Positions 49,879 through 62,150 are shown, counted from the first letter of the stretch. The stretch: DNA of 64,000 nt from Dillenia suffruticosa (GCA_033439265.1 JAVTVX010000035.1:21478001-21542000); one strand, 5' to 3'. Notes: generated by a model not told the origin, from the letters alone. Translations and numbers: made by a program.

Positions 49879-52709
49879 TCATCTAAGTTTTATCTGAAAA
49901 ACTCTGTTATGCCATATTGAATGAAGGGTCATGTAGAAAAGATCATATTTCACAGGTTTTGCATGCCAGAGAAAATGCTGCTGAACTTTTCTTACCCGGA
50001 ATTGCATCTCTAGGTACTTTTCTTTCGGTATAGAGAGTAGTATGTCTTTCAGGTTAGGAATGTCTTTCTCTGCCAAAATGATTGAAAATGCATGCCAATC
50101 CAAGACCTCAAAAAATGGAGGCACAAAATTGTCAGATATGATGACAGGCACGCACTCGTAGAAGATTGCTTCAACTACTCTTGGGCTGTTGACTTCATAG
50201 CCTTTCGGGCATAGGCAAAACTTGCTGCTCTGCATCTGCTGGATGTAATTCATCTTGCTAGCAACGCCTGCAGGCATTGGACCAAAGATTTTCATGTCAG
50301 GGTCTCGGTCTTTCCAATGTTTGAGCAAGATCGGACGGAGATAACCATGATTGTTTCCAGCATAGAAGGCAAGAATGTGCCTCTGGTGCGGAGGTTTGCC
50401 TCCAAGATCTCTGAGAGGATTTCTAGCAGAACGGACATATGTTTCTGGTAGAGAGATGTCTCGCCCAATTTTGAAACCTTGAGTTACATCAGCATTGCAT
50501 AAAGCTTTGACACATCGTTCCATATGGTGTCTTGTTTCATATGGAGCCTACAACGATCAAACATATCATATTTCTTATATCCCACATCAATTAATTCTGC
50601 ATATCAGAAACTCTCAATTTTAGCAGCTAACTTTTAAGATATGAATCAAGTTCAACAAAATTAAAAATGTATATTGCAGGAGAGATACATGAAATATCTT
50701 TACATACCCATTTTAAAACTTCTCCAGCTAAGTTGAGATGCAAAATTGATAATGATAGGTTGAAGGGAACGTACCCAGTCATGGCAGGCAACCAGGAAAT
50801 GATCAGTTCCAGCAGTTCTGTTCCAGTAAGGATATTTGGCTGCAATTGTTTCCGTGTAGTGCTTCAAATATTGGGCTAGGTTTGATCGATTGTGTGAATT
50901 CCGAACATACAGACTATGCTCCAGCATCCGTGAGCTAAATGGCATATAAAACAGATGGGCCTTGCAAGGATCCTTCACTACGAACTTCTTGTTCCCCTCC
51001 ATCAGTTTCATGAACCATCCCTCTGAGGCATATAAACCCTTCATTATTGGTTGATGAAATATAGGTTTTTCTCCATCTCGATATACATAGACCCTAAGAG
51101 TTTGCTCCATGAGTTCATAGCTCCTACAAATGTCAATTAGCAGTTTAAACAAACTAAGTAAACAATTATGAGTTATATCATTAGTCTATAAGACAGCCTC
51201 TTCTCTCCAGATATAGGTCCTCAGGAAGCAGAAGCAAGAAAGCGCAAATCATCAATAGTTTTAGCAATATCGTTTTGCTTACCGTTTAAACATTGAAATA
51301 TTTCGAAACAAAGGAGCATAAAGTTCTTTATCGCTCTTCACTATGGGAGCATTCAAGATTTGTTCCCTTGCAGCGAGAACTTCCTGGTCACGCACAGAGG
51401 ACCATCTCGGTCTCTACAGCATATTTACAAGAGTCAGTATCTTTCTCTAAATAGAATTCTCTGCAGAATATATTCATTTAACACAAAGAGTTAGTACCAT
51501 TGATCTTGAAGAAGCACGGTGGCGGATTAAGAGAGCATTCATTTCATCTATTGTCATCACCGTCTTTGGTGGCATGTTGCACCTCATCTGCTTCTTTACA
51601 GTACCAGTTACCATGGAAGAATTGTTGCTTTGACTTGTGAAATTACTTTCCTGTGGTACAAACTTTTCATCCCTGGGAAGTCCCTTCTTTACATTTGAAG
51701 CATGTGGCATTGAAGTCCTCGAAAAGGTGAAATTACTCAATGAAGGTTCTTGGGGTGACACAAGAAGCTCAGTGGCAGATATGTTGTTAGGAATCTCAAG
51801 TTGTTCAGGTGCCTGCATGATATCAGTCACTTGACTATCATCTGCAGATAATCCATGATTTGGTTTCTGACCCATAATGAGGTCATCTCTCATGTCAGCG
51901 GCTGCTTTTTTCACAGATAATTCTTTATTTCTCATAGTCCCCAACTCAAACTTCTCCCTTTCTTTCACTGCATTAGAAGATGAATTTCCATTTACATCAT
52001 CTTCATTGTCAAAAACTCTAGAAGCATTACCAGAGCTTCCATCCTCAGATGCAAGGCCAATTTCTATTTGGATGTCATTTTCTATTGGTTCAATAAAATC
52101 ATCAGGATCATTTTTAAGTTCATTTGGTGTCTGAATTGTATCTCTCACTTGACCATCATCTCTTGACAGTTCATGAGTAGGATTCACAGTCTGCTCTATG
52201 TAGAGGCCTTCTCTACCATCTGCGGCTGAATTCATGACAGAAATTTCTTGATTTTTCGCAATCTCCAATTTTGATTTCTCCTCTTCTTTAACATTGAAAG
52301 AAAGAATGTCATTGCCTTCCCCTTTATCACCAACAACTCTACCATCCTTGGATGCATAGCCATTCTCCATTTGTTTACCATTTTCTTTTACCAAATCTCT
52401 CTGTGTTGTTTCTGTCTCTACGATAGAATTATCAGCATCTTTTCCCATCCTAGTACTGGCAAACTCCAGCTCATCAGAGAGGAGGAAGTCATCAACTATA
52501 TCAGACTTAGCCGTCATATGTCTGACTGAAATACTTTTTTTGTCAAGAACCGCAATCTCACTTTGGGGCAATAAGGACATAAGAGCTTTTCCATATGGAA
52601 GCATCAAAGACTGACAAAACAAATGAGTAATGGCCACTACCCCAAGCACAAAGAGCAATCTTCTGGGTTCTATCTTAAAAAGATTTTGAAGCTGAACCAG
52701 ATATTCCAT
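49879..52709 (-). CDS. Exostosin-family glycosyltransferase (GT47), complete
   Basis: Four coding exons read leftward: 51498-52709, 51283-51413, 50775-51123, 49879-50547, totalling 2361 nt (786 residues) in phase. Plant GT47 enzymes are Golgi type II membrane proteins making cell-wall or glycoprotein glycans; acceptor unknown here. Seen: a membrane anchor at about residues 13-32 (RRLLFVLGVVAITHLFC), a long acidic, Ser/Asn-rich stem with two similar Glu-rich segments, then the exostosin domain from about 448: LRVYVYRDGEKPIFH, YASEGWFMK, CHDW, GKPPHQRHILAFYAG, FCLCPKGYEVNSPRVVEAI and YECVPVIISDNFVPPF. The last two form the conserved donor-binding C-terminal region. The stem is long for the family. 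The start codon lies one base after an acceptor (AG at 52712-52711), implying a leader intron with donor at 53865. A broken paralogue lies at 57480-60104. Confidence 0.93.
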
Positions 52710-52710
52710 A

Positions 52711-53865
52711 CTGCAAATTTGCACTCAATACACCACAGAATAGCAGATTTACTTCTCCATCTTAAGAAACAAACTTCATTCCCCCTTTTCCTGCATAATT
52801 TAGCAGACTATACAATTAAAATGACAAAAGACCAAAATGGCAGTTAATTTCAAAGTTCAAGCAAAACCACCATAATCGTTTTGTGCCTCTAAAACACAGA
52901 AATCAGAACACCCCCTGATCAACCAATGTAAATCGTTCATCAGCGAAAAGCTGCAAGTATCAAACTACTAAAATTCAATTTCACGATAAGAAACTAGATG
53001 CTCATGGAGAAGCACGTTACAATACTTATTCTTCTAGCTGGAATCTTATTAAAAAATGGGAGCATGTGGATTTGAGTGGATAAGTATATAATTATTATCC
53101 CAATTTTGGGATTTAGGCATAAGATTTCCAAGGATTGTAAGTGGGTATTTTTTGTTTATTTTATTTTATTTCTTTTTTTGGCGGGGTGTCTTTATGTGAA
53201 GTTAGAAAAACCCAGACATGTAAGATATACAAAACAGATGAATATAGATAATTTCTTAAACGACTCAAAAGAGAAATCCACTTACAATCCTTGCTAAATT
53301 CATGACCAAAATCCTAATTTTGAATCTTTCATTGCAGATTTCACAATCTATGAATGGTAAGACATATATATATGCACATCAATACACCCAAAAGAAAAAC
53401 CATTGATAATCCTTGCCACTTGCATGTTTAAAAGCCAAATTTAGGCCTTTCATTGCAAATTACAGTAACCCAGAAAAGAAAAGCAAACGAAGATACCTGA
53501 ACATATTTTACATTTGGACACCCAGAAGAAAAACCCAAATATGATCCTATCTACTTTTGTGTCTGAAACCAAAATTTGAGTCTGCCATTGCAAATTCCAA
53601 CTACCAAGAATTCGTATGACAACATGGAAAAAAAAAAAAGAAAAAGAAAAAGAAAAAGAACGTAACTTTGTAGCTTCACATAAAGACACCCAAAAGAAAA
53701 CCCACTTAGATTCCGAACAAATTTCATGTCCAAAACCTAAATTAGAGTCTTTCCAGTTGCAACTTTCAATTACCGACAATGGGAACGCATGCATATATAC
53801 ATGAAGCATCAAAATTCAGAGAGAGTATCACATTAGAAGAGATAAGAAAATTTGCAGGATTTTAC
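52711..53865 (-). other. 5' UTR intron of the GT47 gene with repeat array
   Basis: Acceptor TTTGCAG immediately precedes TATGG at the start codon. The proposed donor is ACAAG/GTAAAA at 53866/53865 on the minus strand, making a leader intron of about 1155 bases. Inside, 53095-53780 carries an imperfect repeat array, annotated separately. The 5' UTR exon would lie at about 53866-54080. Confidence 0.5.
53095..53780. repeat. Imperfect array: four direct units and one inverted unit
   Basis: Core unit of about 90 bases, recognised by ACACCCAAAAGAAAA-like starts, a CAAATTTCATGTC-like middle and TTTGAGTCTTTCATTGCAAA-like ends. Direct units: about 53265-53355, 53383-53470, 53518-53611, 53684-53775. 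A fifth unit at 53095-53205 is inverted: its complement contains CTTCACATAAAGACACC, identical to the left flank of the last unit (about 53674-53690). Spacing is irregular (about 115-165 bases) and includes an A/AAAAG simple repeat at 53629-53660. Confidence 0.65.
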
Positions 53866-54080
53866 CTTGTGTTCGTAGTCTGAGAAACTGAGACTAAATG
53901 AATTTTTGGAAAGAGAAAAAACTTTTTTTCTTCAGGTTTCTCAGCAACCAACCAGAAATTAAGTTCTAGCCCAAAAAATCAAATATCCAAAATTAGTTCA
54001 CAGAGCTTTTAGCTTCTTCTCCAGCTTTTGAACAGCAATTATACAGATGTCTCTCCACACCCTTTTGTCTTCTACTCGAA

Positions 54081-55970
54081 ACCCTAATCTTTCATTGGAG
54101 AATTCTTGAAACTTATCATCTTTCTAATCAACCTTAATTAAAAAAAAAAAAAAATTGCAGTTGAAACGGTTCTGACATTTTTCAGAAATTTTATAAAGAT
54201 CCAAAAGAAGAAAGAGTAATAAGTAAAAAAAAAAATAGTCAAAGGAAAAAAAATGGAATCTCCAACCAACCAAATATTAAAATTTGCATAATTGGGGATT
54301 GGCATTTATTCTTACAGTGTCTTTGCGGATCGCATTTATTGCAAAAAATAAAGAACACTATTGTTGTTTTTGATGTTTGTGATGTTCCTTTTTACTAAAT
54401 CCAGGAACCATGTTATGTTTTTTTAATTTGAGTTGATTTTTCTCGGATTAATCAGATTCAGACAGTACATTGGTGGGCCTACGTGGGGTTGGCTTCAGTT
54501 AAATAATTAATAATACTCTTTTTTTTTTTTCTGATTTAGGGTTCTCTTGTCTCCTTCTTGCAATAGTTAATCACCGACTAATTTGCTATTTTTAAGAATC
54601 AAGCATAATGATTTAGATAATTACATAGAAGGCAACCAACTAAATGAATCAAAACCAAAATTTTACATGATCCTTGTTATTAATATTAAATGTATCTAAT
54701 AAATTTTAAACTAAATATATTCATAACAATATATATATTTTGATCGATTTATAAAATCAGAATCTAATCGGTTAAATTCAATTCATATTATAATTTTAAT
54801 TCATTTAATATTAAAATATTTTTAACTAATTTTTAATATTAATAAAATTTTCCCTTTATCTACTCTCCCTATATGCCCATGTTTTTCCTTTAATTAATTT
54901 TTTTTTTAAAAGTAAAAGTCGCTCCGGGAAAGAGGGACGATTTCTTTGAAGTTTAAACCACTACCCTTGTTCTATTCTTTAAACCCTTAAATCCAATTCC
55001 TTGATTTCTTTTGTATACAGTGCAGAGCAATCATCCCCAAAACTTTTGTTTTGAGAATCAGAATAAAAGAAAATTATCAAATTGGAAAACAGAGCACTTG
55101 CCATAAAAGAGTTTTTTTTTTTTTTTTTTGAGGGGGTGAGAGCACTTTAACAGGAACACAGCAATTTGGCTAACTTAAACAAATAGAGATTTTTCTAAAT
55201 TCTTTAGGATGATGTTTCAAAAAGAAAGAATCAATATTCTTTCATCCGGACATTATCTAGAACCTAGAATAATAATCAAAATGAAGCAATCAAAATCAGA
55301 AGTCATAGAATAAAAAAAAGATTTTGAAAAGGAAAAAAAAAAAGCACTTAATCAAAGAAATCTAAAAAAAAAAAAAAAAAATCAGTAAGGGGGAAAATTG
55401 AGAGAGAAACTACCCTCAAAAATTTCAAAATCAATTGCCTAGCATTTCATTGTTTCATAATCAAAGGGAGAAAGAGATTAACAGTGTGTTTGGATGCAGT
55501 GATTGGGGAAGAAAAGAAAAGATTACGAGAGTTGGGATTGATTTTAAAATTAAAAATTTTCTTCTCAAAAGTGGAAAGAAAAGGAGAGAGAAAAAAAAAA
55601 AAAAAAACTGGCTAACGAATATATCAAATTTATCTTAAAAAAGATGATAAAAAATTATTTAATTCCGGATAAATCCCAAAACATTCTCTTTCTTTCCTAG
55701 AACTCCCAGACAAAAATGAAAACTTCTTCATCTCTCTTCTTTTCTTTTTTTTGACTTTTTTTTTTTCCTTTTCTTTCATGAACCCCCAAACCAGGCATGA
55801 GAGAGAGAGAGACGGAGATAGAGAGAGATTAAAGGATACAGTGAAAAATGATTGAAAAGGAAATCCAGTTCAGACAGAGGGTGGAATTTTTTTTTTTTTT
55901 AAAGGAAAACGTGGAATTAGAGAGCGTGTATGCATGGAAAGATTATTTTTTATTAATTTTAAGAATTAAT

Positions 55971-56013
<43 letters not shown>

Positions 56014-56484
56014 ATACATAAATACTCGGTCTATCTAATATTATTCATTTGAAATTTTATTTGATATAAAAGATAACAATTTAGTAATGCTAAATAGACA
56101 AAAAAGATAATTTTAATATGACAGCCAAAATCATGAACCTACAGAGTTGAAATAATTCTATATTGATCCAATTTTTTTTAATTAAGAAAAAGTTTAAAAA
56201 ATATGTTGAAATATTCTGCCACGTAAAACTTGGTTTATATAATATTACTCTTAAAGGCTTGAGTATTATTTTTTTTTGTCAAGTTAAATAATTTAAAATT
56301 TTTAATTGTATAATTCTTTACATTGATTTTCATGAAAAATTAGAAAAAGGAGGGGTTTCCTTTTGTTGTTTATCACTCTTGTAAATTGTCTATTCATTGG
56401 TAGTGATTTTCAAGAAAATATTTCTTAAAAATTTCCACTGCCACAGGGATTTTTTTTTAGGAGCCAAAGTTTGTTTTGTCGAAT
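54081..56484. other. Spacer between the GT47 gene and its broken paralogue
   Basis: No gene supported. Poly-A/T runs are frequent, and (AT)n lies at 55974-56008. TTTCTCGGATTAATCAGATT near 54440 is probably another small piece of the A-tailed SINE-like family. Confidence 0.45.
55974..56008. repeat. (AT)n microsatellite
   Basis: About 17 AT/TA units. Confidence 0.95.
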
Positions 56485-56709
56485 ATTCATGAAAATAATC
56501 AAATTTTTTTAATTTGAGTGGTCGAATACTCCATCCCTTAATAAGAGATATCGAGTTCGAGTTCGAGTTCTGAGAATGACGAAAAATGATTTGAGAGAAC
56601 CGACTTCTAAAATAGGTATCACAGTATTCTAATCGGATTAATCAGATAAAATCTGGATACTGACAGTGAAAATAAAAAAAAAATAAAGAAAAAAACATTC
56701 CTGAAAATA
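56485..56709 (+). mobile_element. tRNA-derived SINE with 13-bp target-site duplication (reference copy)
   Basis: Body 56498-56696, about 199 bp. The 5' tRNA-like part has TTGAGTGGTCGAATACTCC (A-box region) and GAGTTCGAGTTCTGAG (B-box region; the word GAGTTC is repeated three times). The tRNA-unrelated part has GAATGACGAAAAATGATTTG, then TCTAATCGGATTAATCAGAT, then GGATACTGACAGTG and an A-rich tail. Flanks ATTCATGAAAATA (56485-56497) and ATTCCTGAAAATA (56697-56709) differ at one base. At least five other copies in this window share the 3' part. Confidence 0.8.
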
Positions 56710-57479
56710 TATTTATTCTTTTTAACAAAGCCGTGACCAAAAATATGCAGTATTTGTTAATATCAATAAAATTAAATCGCCATGTTTGAGTTGGCAGAAT
56801 TGATGAGAGAGAGAGAGAGAGGTTGATGAGGGGATGGGACAGTTTTTTTTTTTTTTTTTTTTTTGAGGTGAAAGGGCACTGATACTAAATTAGATGATAA
56901 AACTTTAATGAATCAGTCAGACAAACCCAACCACAGCAATTTGGTTTCCTTAATTTATTAACCTTGTTGGCCCTGGTTCTTACCTCGATCAACTATTTTC
57001 AATGTTTTCAGGACAACTACAGCACATATACATTATTTGGACAAAATTTAAAATCATTGGTCATGTCAGTAAAATAACAAGAAGATCATGGAAGGAAAAA
57101 TACAATTAACAAGATTAACACGCTAGTTATCAAAATGTCATCAAAATTCTGAAGGATTCACAAGTCAGGGTTGCAATAGATGTACAAACCCTAAACCATA
57201 AACCATTCGATTTACAAGTTTCACCTCGGATAACAGCTTGAGTATCAGAAACAAAGTAAGTTTGCCAGACGTATATCTTCTTTCTGCGAGACGATGTCCT
57301 CTCCATAGTCTAGTCTGCACAAAAGCATCGCGCAGCAGACTTGTACTCCACGAAAGAAAAATGCTGCCAGACATAAGATATACATGTTTGAATTTCCATG
57401 AGCTTCCTCACTATTAATGTCATTGCCCACATTTGATGATTGTGTCAAGACGGAGTCATGTTCCAAACAACAAAACTAG

Positions 57480-60104
57480 AGCATCTTTCGGACACCCACA
57501 TTTGGGTTTTACTTGGAACACTCGATTGTACCAAATTGGGTGAAGTTCCATGTGAAGCAAATCATACTTCATGGGGTTTTTGTGCCAATGGAAATGCTGT
57601 TGCACCATCTTCACTCGTGATTGCATTTCAAGGAACTTCTTTTCCGGGATTGAAAGGAGTATATGTTTCTCAGGTTAGGTATATCTTTCTCCAACACGAG
57701 CACTGCAAATGCCTCCTAGTCCAATACCTCGAAGAAGGGAGGCACATAGTTGTCTGATATGATCACAGGAACACTTGTAGAAAATAGCCTCAACCACGAG
57801 GCATGTGTACTTCATAGCCCTTGGCACAGATGCAATAATTGCTCCTCTTCATTTACTCTCTGTATACCATTTTGCTTTCAACATCACGAGGCATAGGACC
57901 AAAAATTTTCATACCAGGTTCCTTATTCTCTCAGTGTTTTATCAGGATTGCTTGAAGATAACGATGCATGCCCCGTGTGAAGAAGGCTAGAATATGCCTT
58001 TCCCTAGGAGGTTTTCCTCCAATGTCTCTCAAATGACTCTCAGATGAACTGATACATGTCATAGGTAAGGCAGTGTCCTTCCCTATCTGGAAGCCTCTAG
58101 CAATATTAGAATTGCAAAGAACTCTGATGCAATTAGCCATTTACTTGGAGAGCCTGCAACACACCCTTTGATTAGAAAGAACTATGTAATGTCAATTCAG
58201 CATTCAAAGTTTCAGAATGCCAATCGACAAGCTCAATATTAAGTGATCAAAAGAGATAGTGATATAGGATCAAGAAGGAAAAACAGAAAAACATACCCAG
58301 TCATGATAAGCAACAACAAAATGATCTGCCCAATTGCTCTTTTCCAGAAACAGTATCCCCCCCCCCCCGAGGTCCATGTAGTCTGTGATACTTCTCTACA
58401 TCCTTCATAGTAGTTGAATTTTGTTCAAAAAGCACAGATCACAGTTTTGCCAAACTGAAGGGCAAGTAAAACAATTGAGCCTGCTTGGGGTCTCGCACTG
58501 TGAATTGTTTATTTCTCTCCAGCAGTTTCATAAACCACCCTTCTGAGGAATAAATTCCCCTAAGTTTGAATTGATGGAATATAGGCTTCTCCCCATCCCT
58601 ATAAACATATAATTTTAGCATTTGCCTCATCAATACATAGCTTCAGTATATGGGGTAGTGGCAACATTAGTGGATCAAATTGAAGATCAACGCTCACTTC
58701 TTGAATGGGTTTGAAGGACATGCGCATAAATTTCGGAATAATGAAGGAAGCTTTGATTTATTGCTGCTTAAAAATTCAGTAATAATGTCATTGATGTCCC
58801 ACATCAATTTATTTGCACACAATCATGTTTCTCAAAGGGGCAGTATGCAAAAAGTAAATAAAATAAGAAGCAGTCAATTGTTAGAACCAATCTCTCCTAA
58901 AACCAATTTGCATGCTCACAGCAACTGGATAACTGTTGTGGTTTAATCTGGACGACTAAAAGCTAGACAACGAGCCTGATTATGGTCCAATATGTATATC
59001 CCGTGGTTTCTTCCTTCTTTGTTTTTGGTGTACGGAGGAGACAATTATGTCGGTAAATTTTTCAAAGCAGGAAAGATTAGGCAAGTTAAATGGCCTTATT
59101 AGTTTGTAACAAGATCCTGAACACAACATGTCCTAGAGCTAGCACAGTATCTAAAAGTGACTAAGCTAGGATTAATATGTGCACTAAGACTAACGTATGC
59201 AAAGATTTACCATTTGAAGATGGATACATTTTGAATAAGCGAAGCATGGAGTTCTGAAGAAAGCCTTAAAACAGGAGCATTTTGTATTTGAATCTTTGTG
59301 GACAAGAGTTCCTGGTCATGCGCTGAAGACAATCTCAGTTTCTGTTATCAACAAAGAAATTGTGAAAAACCCTTTCTGCATAAGGTAATCCTACATAGAC
59401 CCCTACAATTAACCTGAAATCTTAAGGTTCAAGATCATACCACTGCACTAGATGAAGCAAAACTTTGATGTAGTAACAAATTCATAGCTGATATTGACAG
59501 TAGTTTCTGCCTTATGTTGATATTGAAGTAGAATTTGCTAAAGAAATGTCTTCAGTAGAGCTTAAAGAATTCTGCAATGGCTCATTCTTTTCTTCCTTGG
59601 ACATTCCCACATTGAGTTGCTTGATGCCTGTAACTGAAGATGAGTCAACTACATCTGTCCCTCTATTAGAAATTTTAGACCTCACAAGTGGCTCAAACAA
59701 AGAATTAGTAACTCCAGCGAAATTGGTAACCTAGTTCTCATCAGATATTTCCAATCTTTTCTCACTTATGACCTCAGTAAGCAAGTTTTTGCCCTCAACT
59801 ACTTCGTCATCCACATCAATGTCAACATCAAACAAAGATTCATAAACAAATCCGATGCCAGACGCATATTTGGCAGATCATTTGGGGTATTTCCATGAAC
59901 AAGTGTTGCATTATTAACCACGATGAATTTAGAAACCTTATTGGAAAGTGGTAGAGAAAATGTATAATTCCCGGACAGAAGTGCAAAAAATTGGAATAAA
60001 ATTCCTAAAGCAATTGTTATGCTTATGATCACAGGCAACCTCCGGATTTCAACATGGCATAACCTTTGATGCTTGCTGGTCAAACTCATCTTGCATAATA
60101 CCAA
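57480..60104 (-). pseudogene. Broken tandem paralogue of the GT47 exostosin gene
   Basis: Same strand as the intact gene and about 5 kb from it. Recognisable pieces in order: an N-terminal cytosolic/membrane segment (59799-60104, with VIISITIALGILFQFFALLS), stem remnants (59512-59700), the exon homologous to 51283-51413 (about 59225-59345, SSAHDQELLSTKIQ), the LKLYVYRDGEKPIFHQ region (58439-58640), and the GGKPPRERHILAF exon (57931-58140), continuing to about 57480 with NYVPPFFEVLD. Disabling lesions: TAG at 57716-57718 where the family has Trp, a 2-base TA insertion about 50 bases downstream in the NLRNIL-LSIPEKK region, an early stop after FSLAKL near 58439, and a C run at about 58359-58369 disrupting the CHDW region. 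Several exon/intron borders remain recognisable, so it arose by DNA duplication, not retroposition. Confidence 0.88.
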
Positions 60105-60819
60105 TCAAATACTATGATCAATCACTTAAAAAAATCATGGCTACTAGCTAGTTTTCCCGTATCCTAAATTATATGCTCACTTCCTGAAAAAACAGAATCA
60201 CACCCCCAAAACAAGAACAACATTGTCAAAACCAAACATGACCGATGTTGTTAATTCTCACCATTTTCTGATGAACCCATTTCAGATAATGAAGATTTTT
60301 TTTTTCATAATCTTATAATGGGTATTCGCACAATGACAACTCAATTTTGGCATCATCAGTTCTATAAAATGTAGTGCTTCAGTAAATTGAGTCTGGCTAA
60401 GAAGTGCAGTAACCAGCAAGACTTAGTTTGAAATAAGCCTTTGAAGCAATGATTGTTCCCGAAATTGAAAAATAAATATGAACTGCAAAATTGAGAGAGA
60501 GAGAGAGAGAGAGTGATGAGGGTCCGTGATACCTATCGAATTCCCATAGCACACCCACGCCCCTAGAAGAGGGCCCCCTGTTTAATCGAGGGCCCCACGT
60601 ATAACCAAGTGCAGGTGGGGAGTGAAGATGCAGAAATAGGATCAAGAGTGAGTGGGACCCATGAAGGATGATGAAGAAGCATCAAATTAGAAGTCTGAGA
60701 AGGGTTCATGTCAAGCCTGATCGGACGGTTGCACGAGCAAGGACAAAAAGATCAGTTCAGCACCAATTCACGTTTACATCCGTCTTCGCCAGCCCGGATT
60801 AGTTTTGAGACCCCCTCCT

Positions 60820-60853
<34 letters not shown>

Positions 60854-60903
60854 CGATCTCCATCTTCGGTGTCTCTGATTTCCCCTTACTTTTGCTTTCA
60901 TTT
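60105..60903. other. Upstream flank of the GT47 pseudogene and spacer
   Basis: No gene. A GA tract lies at 60494-60513. 60520-60800 is less AT-rich. A CT tract at about 60821-60846 precedes the PPR-like remnant. Confidence 0.4.
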
Positions 60904-60951
60904 GCTCAGAGCTTGTTTGATGAAATGCATGAGAAAAATGAGGTTTCTTGG
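60904..60951 (+). pseudogene. Isolated PPR-motif remnant
   Basis: Sixteen codons read AQSLFDEMHEKNEVSW, an excellent match to the second helix and exit of a P/L-type PPR motif (LFDEMxEKNxVSW). Flanking translation shows no further PPR repeats and becomes low-complexity. Probably a sliver of a former PPR gene; coincidence cannot be excluded for so short a match. Confidence 0.4.
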
Positions 60952-61059
60952 AGAGGAGAGAGAGAAGAATATTACTTTTTTTTTAGTGAGAGAGAAAGTA
61001 GAGAAAGGTTGGCTCAACTCGATGTGAAGTTGAGTTTTCTTAAGCATGACCGAGATTTG

Positions 61060-61200
61060 ATTTCCGCTGGGAGTATCAGGCTCTCGTGTGTATGGAGCGT
61101 TCCCCGTTAGGAGACCCGTCCGCCACTGTAGTGTTCGGTCCCGATTAATCGGGGTGAAACCCTGAATACCGAGCGGTGTCCAAGACATGGTATCAAAAAA
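61060..61200 (+). mobile_element. A-tailed SINE-like 3' end, less AT-rich subfamily
   Basis: Contains GATTAATCGGGGTGAAACCC, GAATACCGAGCGGTG and an A9 tail. These correspond block by block to CGGATTAATC.G.TAAAATC / GGATAC.GA..GTG / A-tail of the 56498 copy. Better GC retention suggests a younger or different subfamily. The tRNA-like half was not clearly identified. Confidence 0.45.
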
Positions 61201-61629
61201 AAAGAAAGTAAAGAGAGAGAAAGGGGAGAGAAGGAGAGGAGAGAGTTTTTTTTTGTTTTTTCGATAAGAGAGGACAAAGAGAAAGGGATGGGAGGAAAGA
61301 GAATAAATTTTTTATTAATTTTTATTAATTAAAAAAAAATTTATTAATTTATAATGATATCTTGTGTGTGATGGTGCTGATGTGTCACACGATATGTCAG
61401 CAATTCTGACATATGATATCCACATAATCTATCACCTTGAGTTAGCTTAACACATAACGACTAGTTTGACGTTATTACTAACAGAAAAACTAATAAATTA
61501 TAGTTTTTAAAGTTTAGATCGTTACGTTTTAAAATTCATAAACCAATTTGTGAATTTTGAGTAAAATCTTGATACGTAATTATCTCAAACCCTAAACCTA
61601 GAGACGTAGACCACTCCGCATTTTGAAAA

Positions 61630-62150
61630 ATTTCTAGGGTTCGGAATAATTCGCAGTTTCAGAATATCTATGAAAATGCCACTGACCCTGATTTAGAACA
61701 CCCCGTATTCAAAAGGGTTTCTAGGGTTTCGAAAAGTCCGCAATTGCAAAGCAGGCGACTGTTTCCTAAAGTGAAAATTGGGGTTTCTTACGTTGTACCA
61801 GATGCTCCATTTGAGTTTCAGTATAGTTATACGCAGATGTCGAAGGTTAAGCCGTTGGCACTGTGTGAGCCGTATGCGCCGTTTGATTCCGACCACGTTG
61901 CCCAGGCCGTGGACCGGGCGGGAACAATTGCAAGCGAGTAAGAAGAAGTTGCCGGAGTTCGATCCGTTTAAGCTACTGCTGCCGTACAAAAATGGAGTGA
62001 AACCGGTGCAGGTGCCAGGGCCTTTTTGGCGGGGTTTGAAACCCAGGTATGTGAAGTCTAGAGAAGAGATATTGGGAGAACCATCGACTGAGAATGAGAT
62101 AAAAGAGCTTGTTGGGGGGTGTTTGAGGTCTTAAGAGACGATTCAATATG
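61630..62150 (+). pseudogene. CRS2-associated factor (chloroplast CAF1/CAF2-type) N-terminal fragment
   Basis: CAF proteins bind CRS2 and promote chloroplast group II intron splicing through CRM domains; only the region before the first CRM domain is present. Translation shows VSYVVPDAPFEFQYSYT, KVKPLALCEPYAPF, then after a one-base insertion (extra C at 61893-61894) LPRPWTGREQLQASKKKLPE, GVKPVQVPGPF and PRYVKSREEILGEPSTENE. A second one-base insertion near 62129 creates the TAA at 62132-62134, after which KRRFNM briefly continues the family pattern. The ORF has no clear start and homology ends near 62150, beyond which lie unrelated sequence and G/GA runs. A short upstream segment (about 61612-61660) resembles 61700-61747, suggesting an internal duplication. 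Two frameshifts plus truncation make it a pseudogene. Confidence 0.75.
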
